From Dendrophyllia cribrosa (Eukaryota > Cnidaria > Anthozoa > Scleractinia > Dendrophylliidae): 64,000 nt of DNA. Positions within the stretch are counted from its first letter, which is position 1, and each line of letters begins with the position of its first letter. The notes beneath the pieces were generated by a model. That model was not told the origin of the DNA, did no database searches, and worked only from the letters and a program-made list of their open reading frames with translations. The stretch is taken from contig JAJLRJ010000004.1 of NCBI GenBank assembly GCA_024195265.1, positions 5,299,159 to 5,363,158 of the forward strand. The letters run 5' to 3'. The position numbers were made by a program, and so were the translations under genes. Shown here one piece after another: positions 43,442-52,034 of the stretch.

Positions 43442-44055
43442 CGCCGCTTTCCGTTTTTTGGCTTCCTTTTTTGTTTAACACCAAGACCTAATTTCTGTTT
43501 TATATCAATCGTGTTTCTAGCCAACCAATGACCCCATTGTCTCTCATCATATGGTACTTCATCTAAAGCTTTGACCATTTTTCTGTCTGCTCTATTCTTG
43601 CACTTTCTGTCGTCTTTACAAACACTATAATCAACATCGTGTTGCATTGCAATTGCATCGGTTTTACCCGTTGGTTGGTCATATATTTCTAATATTTGGC
43701 CAGTTGTTGGGTCATATTTCACTTGGCTCTTTAAATCATTATATGGGCCAGTATATTTATGACCGGGTAATGTCCAACCACCTTTAGGTTTCGGAAGCTT
43801 CCCAAGGGCCTTATGTATATCAATAGCACCACCATGAAGAGGGTCCAGTTTTCGGCTTATATCACCAGTAAAACTGTCAAGCGCTTGATCAAGGTATTTG
43901 TTTACAGTACCTTTAATCTTTCGTTTTGCAAAATCAGATTTAATTGCCTTTGATGCTCCGATTCTGCCTAAATTATACAAACCTTTTAAAGCACTTTTAG
44001 CTGCAATTTCACCAAGAGTATGAGAACCAGTAATATCTAAAAATCCGCCAGCCAT
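43438..44055 (-). CDS. Virion protein with parvovirus-like phospholipase A2 domain
   Basis: A 205-residue protein. The N-terminal half is helical and basic with GG at DPLHGGAID (about residues 75-80). The C-terminal half has LPGHKYTGPYNDL, resembling the calcium loop of secreted and parvoviral PLA2, followed by a catalytic AIAMQHDVDYSVC (His-Asp pair) and a Cys/Lys-rich helix, then a very basic tail (KQKRKPKNGKRR). In parvoviruses the same domain sits in the capsid VP1 unique region and breaches the endosomal membrane. A comparable entry role is inferred from the motif and from the neighbouring capsid genes. It overlaps the integrase start. Confidence 0.88.
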   Translation of the reverse strand: MAGGFLDITGSHTLGEIAAKSALKGLYNLGRIGASKAIKSDFAKRKIKGTVNKYLDQALDSFTGDISRKLDPLHGGAIDIHKALGKLPKPKGGWTLPGHKYTGPYNDLKSQVKYDPTTGQILEIYDQPTGKTDAIAMQHDVDYSVCKDDRKCKNRADRKMVKALDEVPYDERQWGHWLARNTIDIKQKLGLGVKQKRKPKNGKRR

Positions 44056-44069
44056 CTCTGACTGGCTAT

Positions 44070-44228
44070 TTAGTTTCCCTTTTTTTTAACAAATTTAGTC
44101 TTTGTTATACCACATTCAGCACAAGTGCATTTCAACATAGTTCGACCATTTTTAGTTTTTTGATATCTTTCAGAACCTGGGACACATTCAGTGACTTTCT
44201 TCTGTCTAACACAATATGATTTTACCAT
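44070..44228 (-). CDS. 52-aa Cys-rich mini-protein (DUF5679-like)
   Basis: A short frame from the ATG at 44228 to TAA at 44070-44072. It starts MVKSYCVRQKKVTE, has KNGRTMLKC in the centre and CTCAECGITKTKF near the end. The pattern (YCV-K-K-T, NGR, CxxCG) resembles the short DUF5679-type zinc-ribbon proteins found in several virus genomes. The first CxxC is incomplete (one Cys). TATATATAA directly precedes the ATG. Basic and Cys-rich, possibly nucleic-acid-binding or core-associated. Confidence 0.75.
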   Translation of the reverse strand: MVKSYCVRQKKVTECVPGSERYQKTKNGRTMLKCTCAECGITKTKFVKKKGN

Positions 44229-44240
44229 TATATATATAAG

Positions 44241-45515
44241 TTAGATATTTCTAAAATAATTTTCGAGGAATCTCTCATTCTTCATTGTATCATATATGCC
44301 GAACACTTCCAATAGATTGTAATATGAATTCCCTTTATTCATTTCATTCAGAAAGTATAAACAGAAGTAACCACATGTAGTCGTTTTTATGTTCTGGATT
44401 TGGTTGTTTTGGTGAAGCAGTGTCATATTCCTTCTTTTCGCATGATTTACGATCTCTTGAAATGGAGGCATACCGAAACTATCAAAATAATTTATGACGT
44501 TATCTTTTACATAAGTTGTAACCCAATGGCTTCCGCTCATATATGATGGTTCAAGATTGTAAATAAATAATGCTTGGCTATGATTATGTGGAACTCTTTC
44601 ATCCCTAGACAGAACATCACTGATTGGGATGTTCAAATATTTACACCATTTTATTAGATCGTGATTACTTAACGGGATGTCTTTGTGGAATTTCGGTTTT
44701 ACAGTATTGCCCCTAGAAGTGGAATTCCGTTGAATGGACTGTTTTTCCCTAATAGTATGCCTTCTCCCGACTTGTTTTTTTTTGGTAGTTTTTTTTTTAA
44801 TACCCATACCAATTGGATTATCCCATGAACCTATAAATGGAGGTGGTCTATAAATTCCAATTCTCGGAGCTCCCTTACCCCCTTTTTTCTTACTAGTTCC
44901 CATTCGTGGAGCCCCACTACCAGTTTTACCAGTCAAAGCATTTAGAAGGAGTGGAACACCAATGCTTGCCAACAGAGTGCCTAAAAATCCACCTGATTGT
45001 GTTTTTGTTGGTTTCACATGAACACCTGAACCTGATTGAAGGGCATTCAATATATCCTGTTTTTGTTTCGTCGATAAAAGATGCTTATATTCTATCAGCT
45101 TATTAATTTTGTCTTGTGGTACGAGAAAACCACCCGACTGTACGCCTTTGCCAGAGATTGATTTCACAATCTGAGAAGCACCTTCTGAAGCCAATCCAGC
45201 AAGAGCTGATAGCCCAAGGGTTTTACCTATAGTTGGTGCTAGTGTCTTTCCAATACTTAAGATAGAAGTTAGTAGACTACCTCCAACCTGTTTTCTGATA
45301 TTACTTTTAACAAGTTTGATATCCATACCCTTATTCATCATACGATTCTTCTCCAATCTCTTCTTTACCATTGCTGGTACATATAGAATATCATTTCCGT
45401 TCAGAGATTCATTTGATAGTCTGAGAACAATAGTTTCCCTTTTATGAAAAGCATTGCTAAGATTCTTCTTTTGATTGTCAGATAAATTTACTTTGATTTC
45501 AAAAAGCTGAGTCAT
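44241..45515 (-). CDS. Adenain-like cysteine protease fused to a Gly-rich virion-like region
   Basis: A 424-residue protein. The C-terminal 150 residues are a C48/adenain-type protease: catalytic His in GSHWVTTYV, acidic residue in NYFDSFG, and Cys in TTTCGYFCLYFLNEM. Residues 1 to about 270 are different: a Lys-rich start, hydrophobic helices (LAPTIGKTLGLSALAGLASEG; LLASIGVPLLLNALTG) and three Gly-Gly sites in similar context (KQVGGSLLT, VQSGGFLVP, TQSGGFLGT). Adenovirus proteases cut after small Gly-containing motifs, so these may be self-processing sites that release membrane-active peptides. Role: maturation of virions. It lies next to the capsid gene. The fusion rather than separate genes is unusual to me. 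Confidence 0.9.
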   Translation of the reverse strand: MTQLFEIKVNLSDNQKKNLSNAFHKRETIVLRLSNESLNGNDILYVPAMVKKRLEKNRMMNKGMDIKLVKSNIRKQVGGSLLTSILSIGKTLAPTIGKTLGLSALAGLASEGASQIVKSISGKGVQSGGFLVPQDKINKLIEYKHLLSTKQKQDILNALQSGSGVHVKPTKTQSGGFLGTLLASIGVPLLLNALTGKTGSGAPRMGTSKKKGGKGAPRIGIYRPPPFIGSWDNPIGMGIKKKTTKKKQVGRRHTIREKQSIQRNSTSRGNTVKPKFHKDIPLSNHDLIKWCKYLNIPISDVLSRDERVPHNHSQALFIYNLEPSYMSGSHWVTTYVKDNVINYFDSFGMPPFQEIVNHAKRRNMTLLHQNNQIQNIKTTTCGYFCLYFLNEMNKGNSYYNLLEVFGIYDTMKNERFLENYFRNI

Positions 45516-45598
45516 TTCTTATATATAATATGTTATATAAAATTTTTGTTATAAAACATATACGAAATAAGGATATTTATTAGCAATTTATTACTTTT

Positions 45599-46885
45599 TT
45601 ACACTATAACCAATTCATTACCCACCTTGTCAATGACAACAGATTCTTCATAAAGGACTACAGCATGAACATTTAAGTTTGCAGCTGCATTCTGGCTTAG
45701 TCTATACCTGAAGATTAGCTGTTTCGGATCTCTTGTTATTTTTTCAGTTTGATACGTAAGATTAAAGTAAATCAACCCATACAGAGAACTATAGTTTGCT
45801 AAGTTCAGCTGAGTTCCGCTGTTATAGTCATTTTTCCGCATAGCATATGACATCAAATCGTTAAAGATTCTCACTTTTGATTCTGTATCATACTCTGTTT
45901 CTGGATAAAAGACTCCATTTCCATATTCTAGTCTACAGTTTAAAAGGGAAGAGTTATTATCAGCAGCATTAAGTTTAAAAGTGTCCATTAGATAAGGACT
46001 GTCTTCTTCAACTGCATCATTAGGTGGGTTTGTTCTTTTCAAGTAAACAAAAATGTGTTTGACATTATCAATGCTGCTTGAAATCTGGAAAAATCCTGAT
46101 GATTGTGTAGGAGCTGATGCTTCGTACATTTCCCTTAAATATTTCCACTGAGTTTCTTTAAGAAATGAACTAACGAAATTGTCATACAATGAATCCTTTG
46201 GGGTTAGTTTTGGCACCCAGAGCAAAAACCTATTAACAACAATTCTTCCAGCATCAGTTCCATTAGCCATGTGAATGAGTTCACCATCGTTTTGTAGCTC
46301 AATGTTGAATTGTAATTGCATTGGTACTAGCATCTTATCTTCAAGTTCTTCAAAAAATGAGATCCTGTTCAATGGTATAATCACATTGATGTTTTTAGTA
46401 CCACCAGTCCCATTGTCTCGAAGTGCTTGAGTTTGCAACCGGCGAGCTTCAAATCCTGTGTTATTCGCAGCTGTTGTAGCATTCGTGTCCAAATACCATA
46501 AACTGTTTTTAGCGACTGATCTGCTATAATCATCAGAATACTCTAGCAGGTTTTTAACAAAAGTGACTTTATGGAGATTGTCAGTGTCATAAACTATTTT
46601 TCCTGCAGATTTAATCATTATGTGCTTAATTAAGGAATGCGCTCCATTAATGACTGTGATTCTGTCAGCAGCAGCATATCCCGATCCGTCTGCTAATTTC
46701 TGTACCTGGAACTGGACCTCAAAATAAGCATTGTACCAATCATAGAAACTCGATCGATCATTAATTGTAAATTTATACCCATTTTTCGCTTGGTGTTGAC
46801 CGTTAGCTGGGGACCTGATTACATCCTCGAGTTGGAATCGCACCAACTCATTCCTTTGTAGAAATTCACTTGTTCTAAATGACAT
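45599..46885 (-). CDS. Major capsid protein, double jelly-roll type
   Basis: A 428-residue soluble protein without TM or signal. It begins MSFRTSEFLQRNELVRFQLE and is rich in beta-prone segments (KHIFVYLKR, GLIYFNLTYQTEKI, VHAVVLYEESVVI). Size, position beside penton-like, protease and ATPase genes, and general sequence character agree with Polinton/adintovirus hexon-like capsid proteins. I cannot prove the fold by eye. The ATG follows TAACATAATATTAT. Expected to form the pseudo-hexagonal trimers of an icosahedral shell. Confidence 0.85.
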   Translation of the reverse strand: MSFRTSEFLQRNELVRFQLEDVIRSPANGQHQAKNGYKFTINDRSSFYDWYNAYFEVQFQVQKLADGSGYAAADRITVINGAHSLIKHIMIKSAGKIVYDTDNLHKVTFVKNLLEYSDDYSRSVAKNSLWYLDTNATTAANNTGFEARRLQTQALRDNGTGGTKNINVIIPLNRISFFEELEDKMLVPMQLQFNIELQNDGELIHMANGTDAGRIVVNRFLLWVPKLTPKDSLYDNFVSSFLKETQWKYLREMYEASAPTQSSGFFQISSSIDNVKHIFVYLKRTNPPNDAVEEDSPYLMDTFKLNAADNNSSLLNCRLEYGNGVFYPETEYDTESKVRIFNDLMSYAMRKNDYNSGTQLNLANYSSLYGLIYFNLTYQTEKITRDPKQLIFRYRLSQNAAANLNVHAVVLYEESVVIDKVGNELVIV

Positions 46886-46953
46886 TATAATATTATGTTA
46901 GATAAATTTTAACAATTAAAAAATATATTCATATTAAAATCATTTTATTGATT

Positions 46954-47352
46954 CTATACTAATCTCACTCTACGTCTTCTCCTCAAACCATCTCCAGAAA
47001 TGAGTCTATTCAGTAGCATATCAGTACTTTCATCTTGCTGTTGCTGTTTAATGGGTGAGGATGGAACAATTGCTGTTTGTCTTGTAGCTCCTTTTCTCAA
47101 ATTTGCCAATCTTTTCATTATTAGGTCTCCTGACTTCTCTGATACCGCCTTACCCAGTCGCTCACCTGCATGGGATATCCCCGATTCTAACGCCTTCTTT
47201 GCTATTGGCTTAGCAAATTTCTTGAAAACAGATGATGCCACACTCTTTAATGGTTTGAAAATATTATCAACGATAAGCCCAGACCCTTTGTGTTGATATA
47301 CAAATTTACCAAGTTTTGGATGGTAAAATCTTTTGAATTCATACGGTTTCAT
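46954..47352 (-). CDS. Basic core / membrane-active virion protein, 132 aa
   Basis: A small protein with an amphipathic, Lys/Ala-rich middle (SVFKKFAKPIAKKALESG, AGERLGKAVSEKSG) and an Arg-rich end (RRRRRVRLV). This is similar in layout to adenovirus core protein X/VI-type peptides. A HKGSGL site near residue 23 is a candidate protease cleavage point. It lies between major and minor capsid genes. Function is inferred from composition and context. Confidence 0.72.
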   Translation of the reverse strand: MKPYEFKRFYHPKLGKFVYQHKGSGLIVDNIFKPLKSVASSVFKKFAKPIAKKALESGISHAGERLGKAVSEKSGDLIMKRLANLRKGATRQTAIVPSSPIKQQQQDESTDMLLNRLISGDGLRRRRRVRLV

Positions 47353-47369
47353 TATACTATTATGTTATA

Positions 47370-48116
47370 TTATTCTATACTTTTCAGAATTAGTGAGAAA
47401 GATGTATCTGCTCCATTCAGGTTAACTAATCTTCTTTTTCCATCAGTAATGTATACCCTGATACTACTAATATTATTCTTATTGACTGGATTGAATGTGA
47501 CTCTTCGTGGTTCGAGGGTAAAGGAGTAACTAGGTTGGAGTACACTGGTCGAGAAGGAATAAATGATGTCTGTATCTTGACCGTCTACAAGTGAATCATT
47601 AATTAGGTCACAATGGATATTCAGGATATCTGTGTCTTGACTGAGATTGGGCACTTTCGGCCCTATATTTGTTTCATTAGATAATACTGTCTTATCAAAC
47701 CCGATTAGATCATTAAAATTGGAATGCGTCAAATCAAGCTGATAATTCTGAGCCAATGTAATCGTAACCCTAAATGTTGTATTATCGAATTCAAGAGTGA
47801 TAGGATACGTATCACCAGTCTTCGTTATATCCTTGATATATGTATTGAAGTCTGTATAATTCCATACTCCGGCTGGAAAGGTGATGTTGTTAAATGTTGA
47901 ACCACTATCAGAGCTATATTTGATTAATTGATTATTGTAGCCAGCATTAACATTAAACCATGTAAAACTCATATTGATAATTCGGTTAAGACCAATAACA
48001 TATTGCATATTACTATCCAAAATTATAGGTCTAGTAAATTTTGTTGTAAAATCCTCAGGTTTATTATTCCCTTGATTTTTTACACTATAAGATGATAATA
48101 CTATCTCTCGTTCCAT
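47370..48116 (-). CDS. Minor capsid (penton-like) protein, 248 aa
   Basis: Beta-rich protein. It begins MEREIVLSSYSVKNQGN and includes YVIGLNRIINMSFTWFNV, a YTDFNTYIKDI helix and repeated strand-like segments near the C-terminus (YSFTLEPRRVTFNPV, SSIRVYITDGKRRLV). Length and order fit the single-jelly-roll penton genes of Polintons. The outer element has a related 5' end at 59154. TATATAAA just before the ATG. Confidence 0.82.
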   Translation of the reverse strand: MEREIVLSSYSVKNQGNNKPEDFTTKFTRPIILDSNMQYVIGLNRIINMSFTWFNVNAGYNNQLIKYSSDSGSTFNNITFPAGVWNYTDFNTYIKDITKTGDTYPITLEFDNTTFRVTITLAQNYQLDLTHSNFNDLIGFDKTVLSNETNIGPKVPNLSQDTDILNIHCDLINDSLVDGQDTDIIYSFSTSVLQPSYSFTLEPRRVTFNPVNKNNISSIRVYITDGKRRLVNLNGADTSFSLILKSIE

Positions 48117-48138
48117 TTATATAATAAAGTTGTATTAA

Positions 48139-49146
48139 TTATATTTTGAAATATTGACTAAACAATTTATTATATTGCGGTCTATTGATTGTCGACATTT
48201 TCAATAATGTGTCCAATATAGTTACTCCCATATTTCGCATCTTAATGCTGGTATTCCCTGCCAATCTTTCACCAATAATCAATTCCAATTTTTTGAGAAG
48301 TTGCTTTACATCATTAAAAAACATAACATTACCACCTCTCTGTTTTCTGCGAATTCCAGAACCTTTCATTGTTTCAACCTTACTCTCATAATATTTTATG
48401 TATTCATTCAATGTAAGTCTTGCATTGTCTATTCTTTTGTTTCGCATTTGTCTCTCAGCTTCTGATATAGCCCCACTTTTGAACTGTTTTGTAACATGTG
48501 ACTTAAATCCACCTAATTGACTTCTTTTTTCTTTAGCATTTTTTATAATCTTATTAAGATAGGCCTTAGTCTTTTTGGGTGTCATATCAGGCTGAGACAA
48601 TACCTTTTCCACATTTTTATAATCCACAACACCAACATCATTCAAAATCTCATTACTTATATCTTCATCATATAATCCATAATCGATCTCATCGTCGTCA
48701 TCATATTCTGGTGGCATATCATGTGGTTCCTGAGGGAAGTACTGAGGATCAACATAAATCTCCTTCTTCCCTTCCAGAAGATCTTGTAAAGATTCTTCAT
48801 ATGTTGGTGGTTTTGGCACCAGTTGTTTTTCTTGTTGTGGTGGAACATAATCACCAAATAAATCATCAACTTGCATGTCTTCGAAAGGGTCAACTTCAGG
48901 CATGTAGTCAATACCTTGGTCACCTTTTTTAGGTGCTCGTTTCTTTCTTATAGGTACCCTTAAATCTAAATTACTGTCGATAACATCATCTAATTTACTA
49001 GTCACTGGTTTGAATACCTTCGCTAATGACTCTTGGCTTGTCTGCTGACCAAGATCATGTTTTGTGATTGCATCATGAACATAATTAATTTTATTTCCTA
49101 ATTCAGATTTCCTCTTTGCGAGTTCTTTCCACTTAAGTAAACTCAT
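48139..49146 (-). CDS. PPxY-containing virion-associated protein, 335 aa
   Basis: An acidic central region holds two PPxY motifs (KPPTYEESLQ and MPPEYDDDDE), a basic KKRAPKKG stretch, and a KGSGIRRKQRGGNVMFF segment near residue 270 that contains a candidate Gly-Gly protease site. The C-terminus is helical. PPxY motifs recruit host Nedd4-family WW-domain ligases and are used by adenovirus protein VI and by budding viruses. A trafficking role is inferred. First gene of the leftward block, divergent from the ATPase. Confidence 0.8.
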   Translation of the reverse strand: MSLLKWKELAKRKSELGNKINYVHDAITKHDLGQQTSQESLAKVFKPVTSKLDDVIDSNLDLRVPIRKKRAPKKGDQGIDYMPEVDPFEDMQVDDLFGDYVPPQQEKQLVPKPPTYEESLQDLLEGKKEIYVDPQYFPQEPHDMPPEYDDDDEIDYGLYDEDISNEILNDVGVVDYKNVEKVLSQPDMTPKKTKAYLNKIIKNAKEKRSQLGGFKSHVTKQFKSGAISEAERQMRNKRIDNARLTLNEYIKYYESKVETMKGSGIRRKQRGGNVMFFNDVKQLLKKLELIIGERLAGNTSIKMRNMGVTILDTLLKMSTINRPQYNKLFSQYFKI

Positions 49147-49293
49147 TAATTGTTATATTATTACATTACATAAAAATGAAAATCATATATAAAAAAGAGC
49201 ATTTTACACTGTGTTGTACACCGTGTTAAACACCGTGTTGAACATCGTGTTATACACCATGTTATATTGAAATAATATACCCATATAATATAA
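49147..49293. promoter_or_regulatory. Divergent promoter region with five 12-bp iterons
   Basis: Between the leftward structural block and the rightward ATPase. Copies of GTGTTnnACAC start at 49211, 49223, 49235, 49247 and 49259, exactly 12 bp apart (GTGTTGTACAC, GTGTTAAACAC, GTGTTGAACAT, GTGTTATACAC, ATGTTATATTG). The first four have GTGT-N3-ACA(C/T) dyad symmetry, so a dimeric binding protein is likely. CATATAATATAA precedes the ATPase ATG. Candidate operator or replication/early-late control site. Confidence 0.8.
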
Positions 49294-49929
49294 ATGATAA
49301 TACCAAATTACGACGTTGAAGACGATGTGGTCTCGAACTTTAGACAGTTATATGATTTCATGCCCGATCGATCATTTCGGATGTTGGTTTGCGGCCCAAG
49401 TGGTTCGGGAAAAACAAATACACTTATGCATATGATTTACAATTTATTGTACTTTGATAAAATATACCTGTATGCGAAAAACTTAGAGCAGTCTAAGTAT
49501 CAGAATCTTATGGATATGTTCCAGCCAATAAGTGATGAAGCTGGTTATAATGTTATTGAAGCAAGCAATGATCAAATTATTCCTGTAAATGATATTGATA
49601 ATAAAAGTCAGAAAATAGTGATATTCGACGATTTCGTATGTGATAAGAACCAGAAACCATTAATAGACTACTTTATTCGAGGGAGACATAAAAATTGCAG
49701 TGTGATTTATCTGAGTCAAAGCTACTATAAGACACCGAAAGACATAAGATTGAACTGTTCACATTTCTGTCTTTATGAATTCCCAAGTACAAATGAGAAA
49801 AGTCTAATTTGCCGTGAAAACAGTATTTCAAAACAATTATATGATAAAGCAACTAAAGAACCATTTTCATTCATATATATTGATAAACCAAGGAAATTCA
49901 CAACCAAGAATTTTAATGAAAAAATATAA
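49294..49929 (+). CDS. A32-like (FtsK/HerA) genome-packaging ATPase
   Basis: A 211-residue P-loop ATPase. Walker A is GPSGSGKT at residues 34-41, Walker B KIVIFDDF at about 107-114, and a sensor-like SVIYLSQSYY about 30 residues later. It pumps linear genome into preformed capsids in Polintons and nucleocytoplasmic viruses. It is intact, in contrast to the disrupted ATPase of the outer element. First gene of the rightward block, 27 bp upstream of the fibre gene. Confidence 0.95.
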   Translation: MIIPNYDVEDDVVSNFRQLYDFMPDRSFRMLVCGPSGSGKTNTLMHMIYNLLYFDKIYLYAKNLEQSKYQNLMDMFQPISDEAGYNVIEASNDQIIPVNDIDNKSQKIVIFDDFVCDKNQKPLIDYFIRGRHKNCSVIYLSQSYYKTPKDIRLNCSHFCLYEFPSTNEKSLICRENSISKQLYDKATKEPFSFIYIDKPRKFTTKNFNEKI

Positions 49930-49956
49930 ACAAAGTAATATAATGTTATTATATAA

Positions 49957-52011
49957 ATGAGTTACTCAAACGGACGTCTACCCGAATCAACATTCAACAA
50001 TCAATCTCAAAGGGGATTACCTGGTGTTGGGTTTGTGTTGAATGACGATGGTGATTTTGATATTCAAAATAAGAAATTAGTTAATGTCAAGGACCCCACA
50101 AATTTTAAAGATGTCGTCAACAAAGAGTATGGAGACACGCATTATTTAAAGTTAGATGGAACAACTCATATGACTGGAGATTTGGATCTGCGGGGACATA
50201 AATTAATTCTACCTGGAGAAATCGATATGGATCGAAAATTAATCACGAATTTGGACACTAATACAAATGATGATCTTTGTGCAACTAATATGATAACTCT
50301 TAAAAATTATAATAATAAAAAAGCTAATATTACAGATGCATATATGAAAAACAAAAGAATAGTATTGACTGATCACTTAGATGCTGATTATCATGCTTTA
50401 TTAAACATTCAAGCAGCAGGTGATAATGATGCTTTTCCTTTTTATCATGGGAAGACACATTTTTTAAATTATGATGGTCAACAATACGATGCGAAGAATA
50501 AGAAAATCGTAAATGTAATAACCGATGAATCCAACGATTTAAGTAGTGTAAACATGGTTACTTTGAAAAAATATCATCCTAATACATATCCTTCACACAC
50601 ACACGAGGTTTTGAAAAATATTGACCTGAAAGAACTTTATAATATTGTCAAGTCGAAACCACAGACATACTTGGATTTAGCTGCAAGTTACAACAATCTT
50701 GTTTCATATAATGATGTTAAAAACATTTTTGTCAGTCGTAAAGAGATGTTGTCAATGGAGACTGGTTTGGATATGAATAATAATACAATTTTCAATATAA
50801 AAGATCCAACAGCAGTTGATCATGCTGTGAATAAAGGGTATGTAGATGATGAAGCAGACAAAAGGCTTTCTTTATCTGGTGGAACAATGACTGGTACTCT
50901 TGATATGGGATCGGAGAAAATCATCGGTCTTCCCGATCCAAAAACATCCAATGAAGCAACATCAAAACAATATGTTGATACACAGCTAAATGAGAAGACA
51001 GTAGCTCTGGCTGAGGAACTGATCAAAACAGAAGCTGAACTTAAAAAATATGTCAATGAATCGCATATATCGTCAACCTCCCACTTGAAGGATGAATTCC
51101 GGTATTTGATGGAGGATGTGGATGAATCCAGCTCTGAACATAATATAACAGTGACTGGAATAACTGATTTTTCAAGTTCTCCACATCATTTCAATAAGAA
51201 GGCGTATGATTTGAAAATAACAAAAGATGTTTTCAATGAATACTCTGGGAGACTTGGTTTCAACATGTTAAAACTTCCAGAAGGAGAATATACGATTTGT
51301 ATTGAATTCTTTCCCGCTTCCATGACGGGTGTGAGCGTTGACGTTGTGAGCACAAGCCTGAATATCAATCAACAATCAACAAAAAAATTTGTGAAGTATT
51401 CAAGGTCAATTATTCACATGCATAAATGGCAGATTTCTCCACCTGAATTCATTTATCTGGATCTGAAATGGAAAGGGACAGCTGACGATGTCGTTCAAGG
51501 CCCAGCAAAGCTGATTATTTATGGCGTTAAAGGTCCTCAATCAGATGTTGAAAGTTCTGTTTATGATTCTCCCTTTGTTTATGAAAATAACAAAATGGTG
51601 ATGGAGACCGATATTGATTTAAATGGATATAAAATATTAAATAGCAAAAGAAAAAAATTTTTTTATGGAAAATTAGACAAGTCATTGGCGAAATGGCATA
51701 TATATTTTGAAGGACAACGAAACATCATATGTCCTGCAAATCTCACACTGAAAAAATGTTTGATCCATATATTAGATCAAAATGATCCAAATTTACAACA
51801 AGGTATTTTCAAAATAGTTAGAATTCGAGTTATAAATAACAATACCGTCCATCCATCAAATATGGGGACGGGAGGAAAGAATCAAATTATAAATAATATA
51901 AATGCAAATATCGATGAAGGCAACATTTTAAACATTAATGCATTTTTAGGCACAGGTGTTGATGCTGCATATCAATTCATAACAACTATAATATGTGAAG
52001 AAAGAGATTAA
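49957..52011 (+). CDS. Phage-tail-fibre-like attachment protein, 684 aa
   Basis: The N-terminal half has repeats of the kind LDM..(K)I..L.DP....A..K.YVD, which characterise caudovirus tail fibres: KKLVNVKDPTNFKDVVNKEY, MTGDLDLRGHKLI, GLDMNNNTIFNIKDP, HAVNKGYVDDEA, SLSGGTMTGTLDMG and EATSKQYVDTQ. A short coiled-coil-like stretch (EELIKTEAELKKYV, about 350) follows. Then come two beta-rich regions (about 370-530 and 560-684) that may form the receptor-binding head. Such repeats trimerise as fibrous shafts. Position after the packaging ATPase and ATAAATG start fit a late virion gene. Host attachment is inferred. Confidence 0.85.
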   Translation: MSYSNGRLPESTFNNQSQRGLPGVGFVLNDDGDFDIQNKKLVNVKDPTNFKDVVNKEYGDTHYLKLDGTTHMTGDLDLRGHKLILPGEIDMDRKLITNLDTNTNDDLCATNMITLKNYNNKKANITDAYMKNKRIVLTDHLDADYHALLNIQAAGDNDAFPFYHGKTHFLNYDGQQYDAKNKKIVNVITDESNDLSSVNMVTLKKYHPNTYPSHTHEVLKNIDLKELYNIVKSKPQTYLDLAASYNNLVSYNDVKNIFVSRKEMLSMETGLDMNNNTIFNIKDPTAVDHAVNKGYVDDEADKRLSLSGGTMTGTLDMGSEKIIGLPDPKTSNEATSKQYVDTQLNEKTVALAEELIKTEAELKKYVNESHISSTSHLKDEFRYLMEDVDESSSEHNITVTGITDFSSSPHHFNKKAYDLKITKDVFNEYSGRLGFNMLKLPEGEYTICIEFFPASMTGVSVDVVSTSLNINQQSTKKFVKYSRSIIHMHKWQISPPEFIYLDLKWKGTADDVVQGPAKLIIYGVKGPQSDVESSVYDSPFVYENNKMVMETDIDLNGYKILNSKRKKFFYGKLDKSLAKWHIYFEGQRNIICPANLTLKKCLIHILDQNDPNLQQGIFKIVRIRVINNNTVHPSNMGTGGKNQIINNINANIDEGNILNINAFLGTGVDAAYQFITTIICEERD

Positions 52012-52034
52012 AATAATATAATCAATAAATATAC

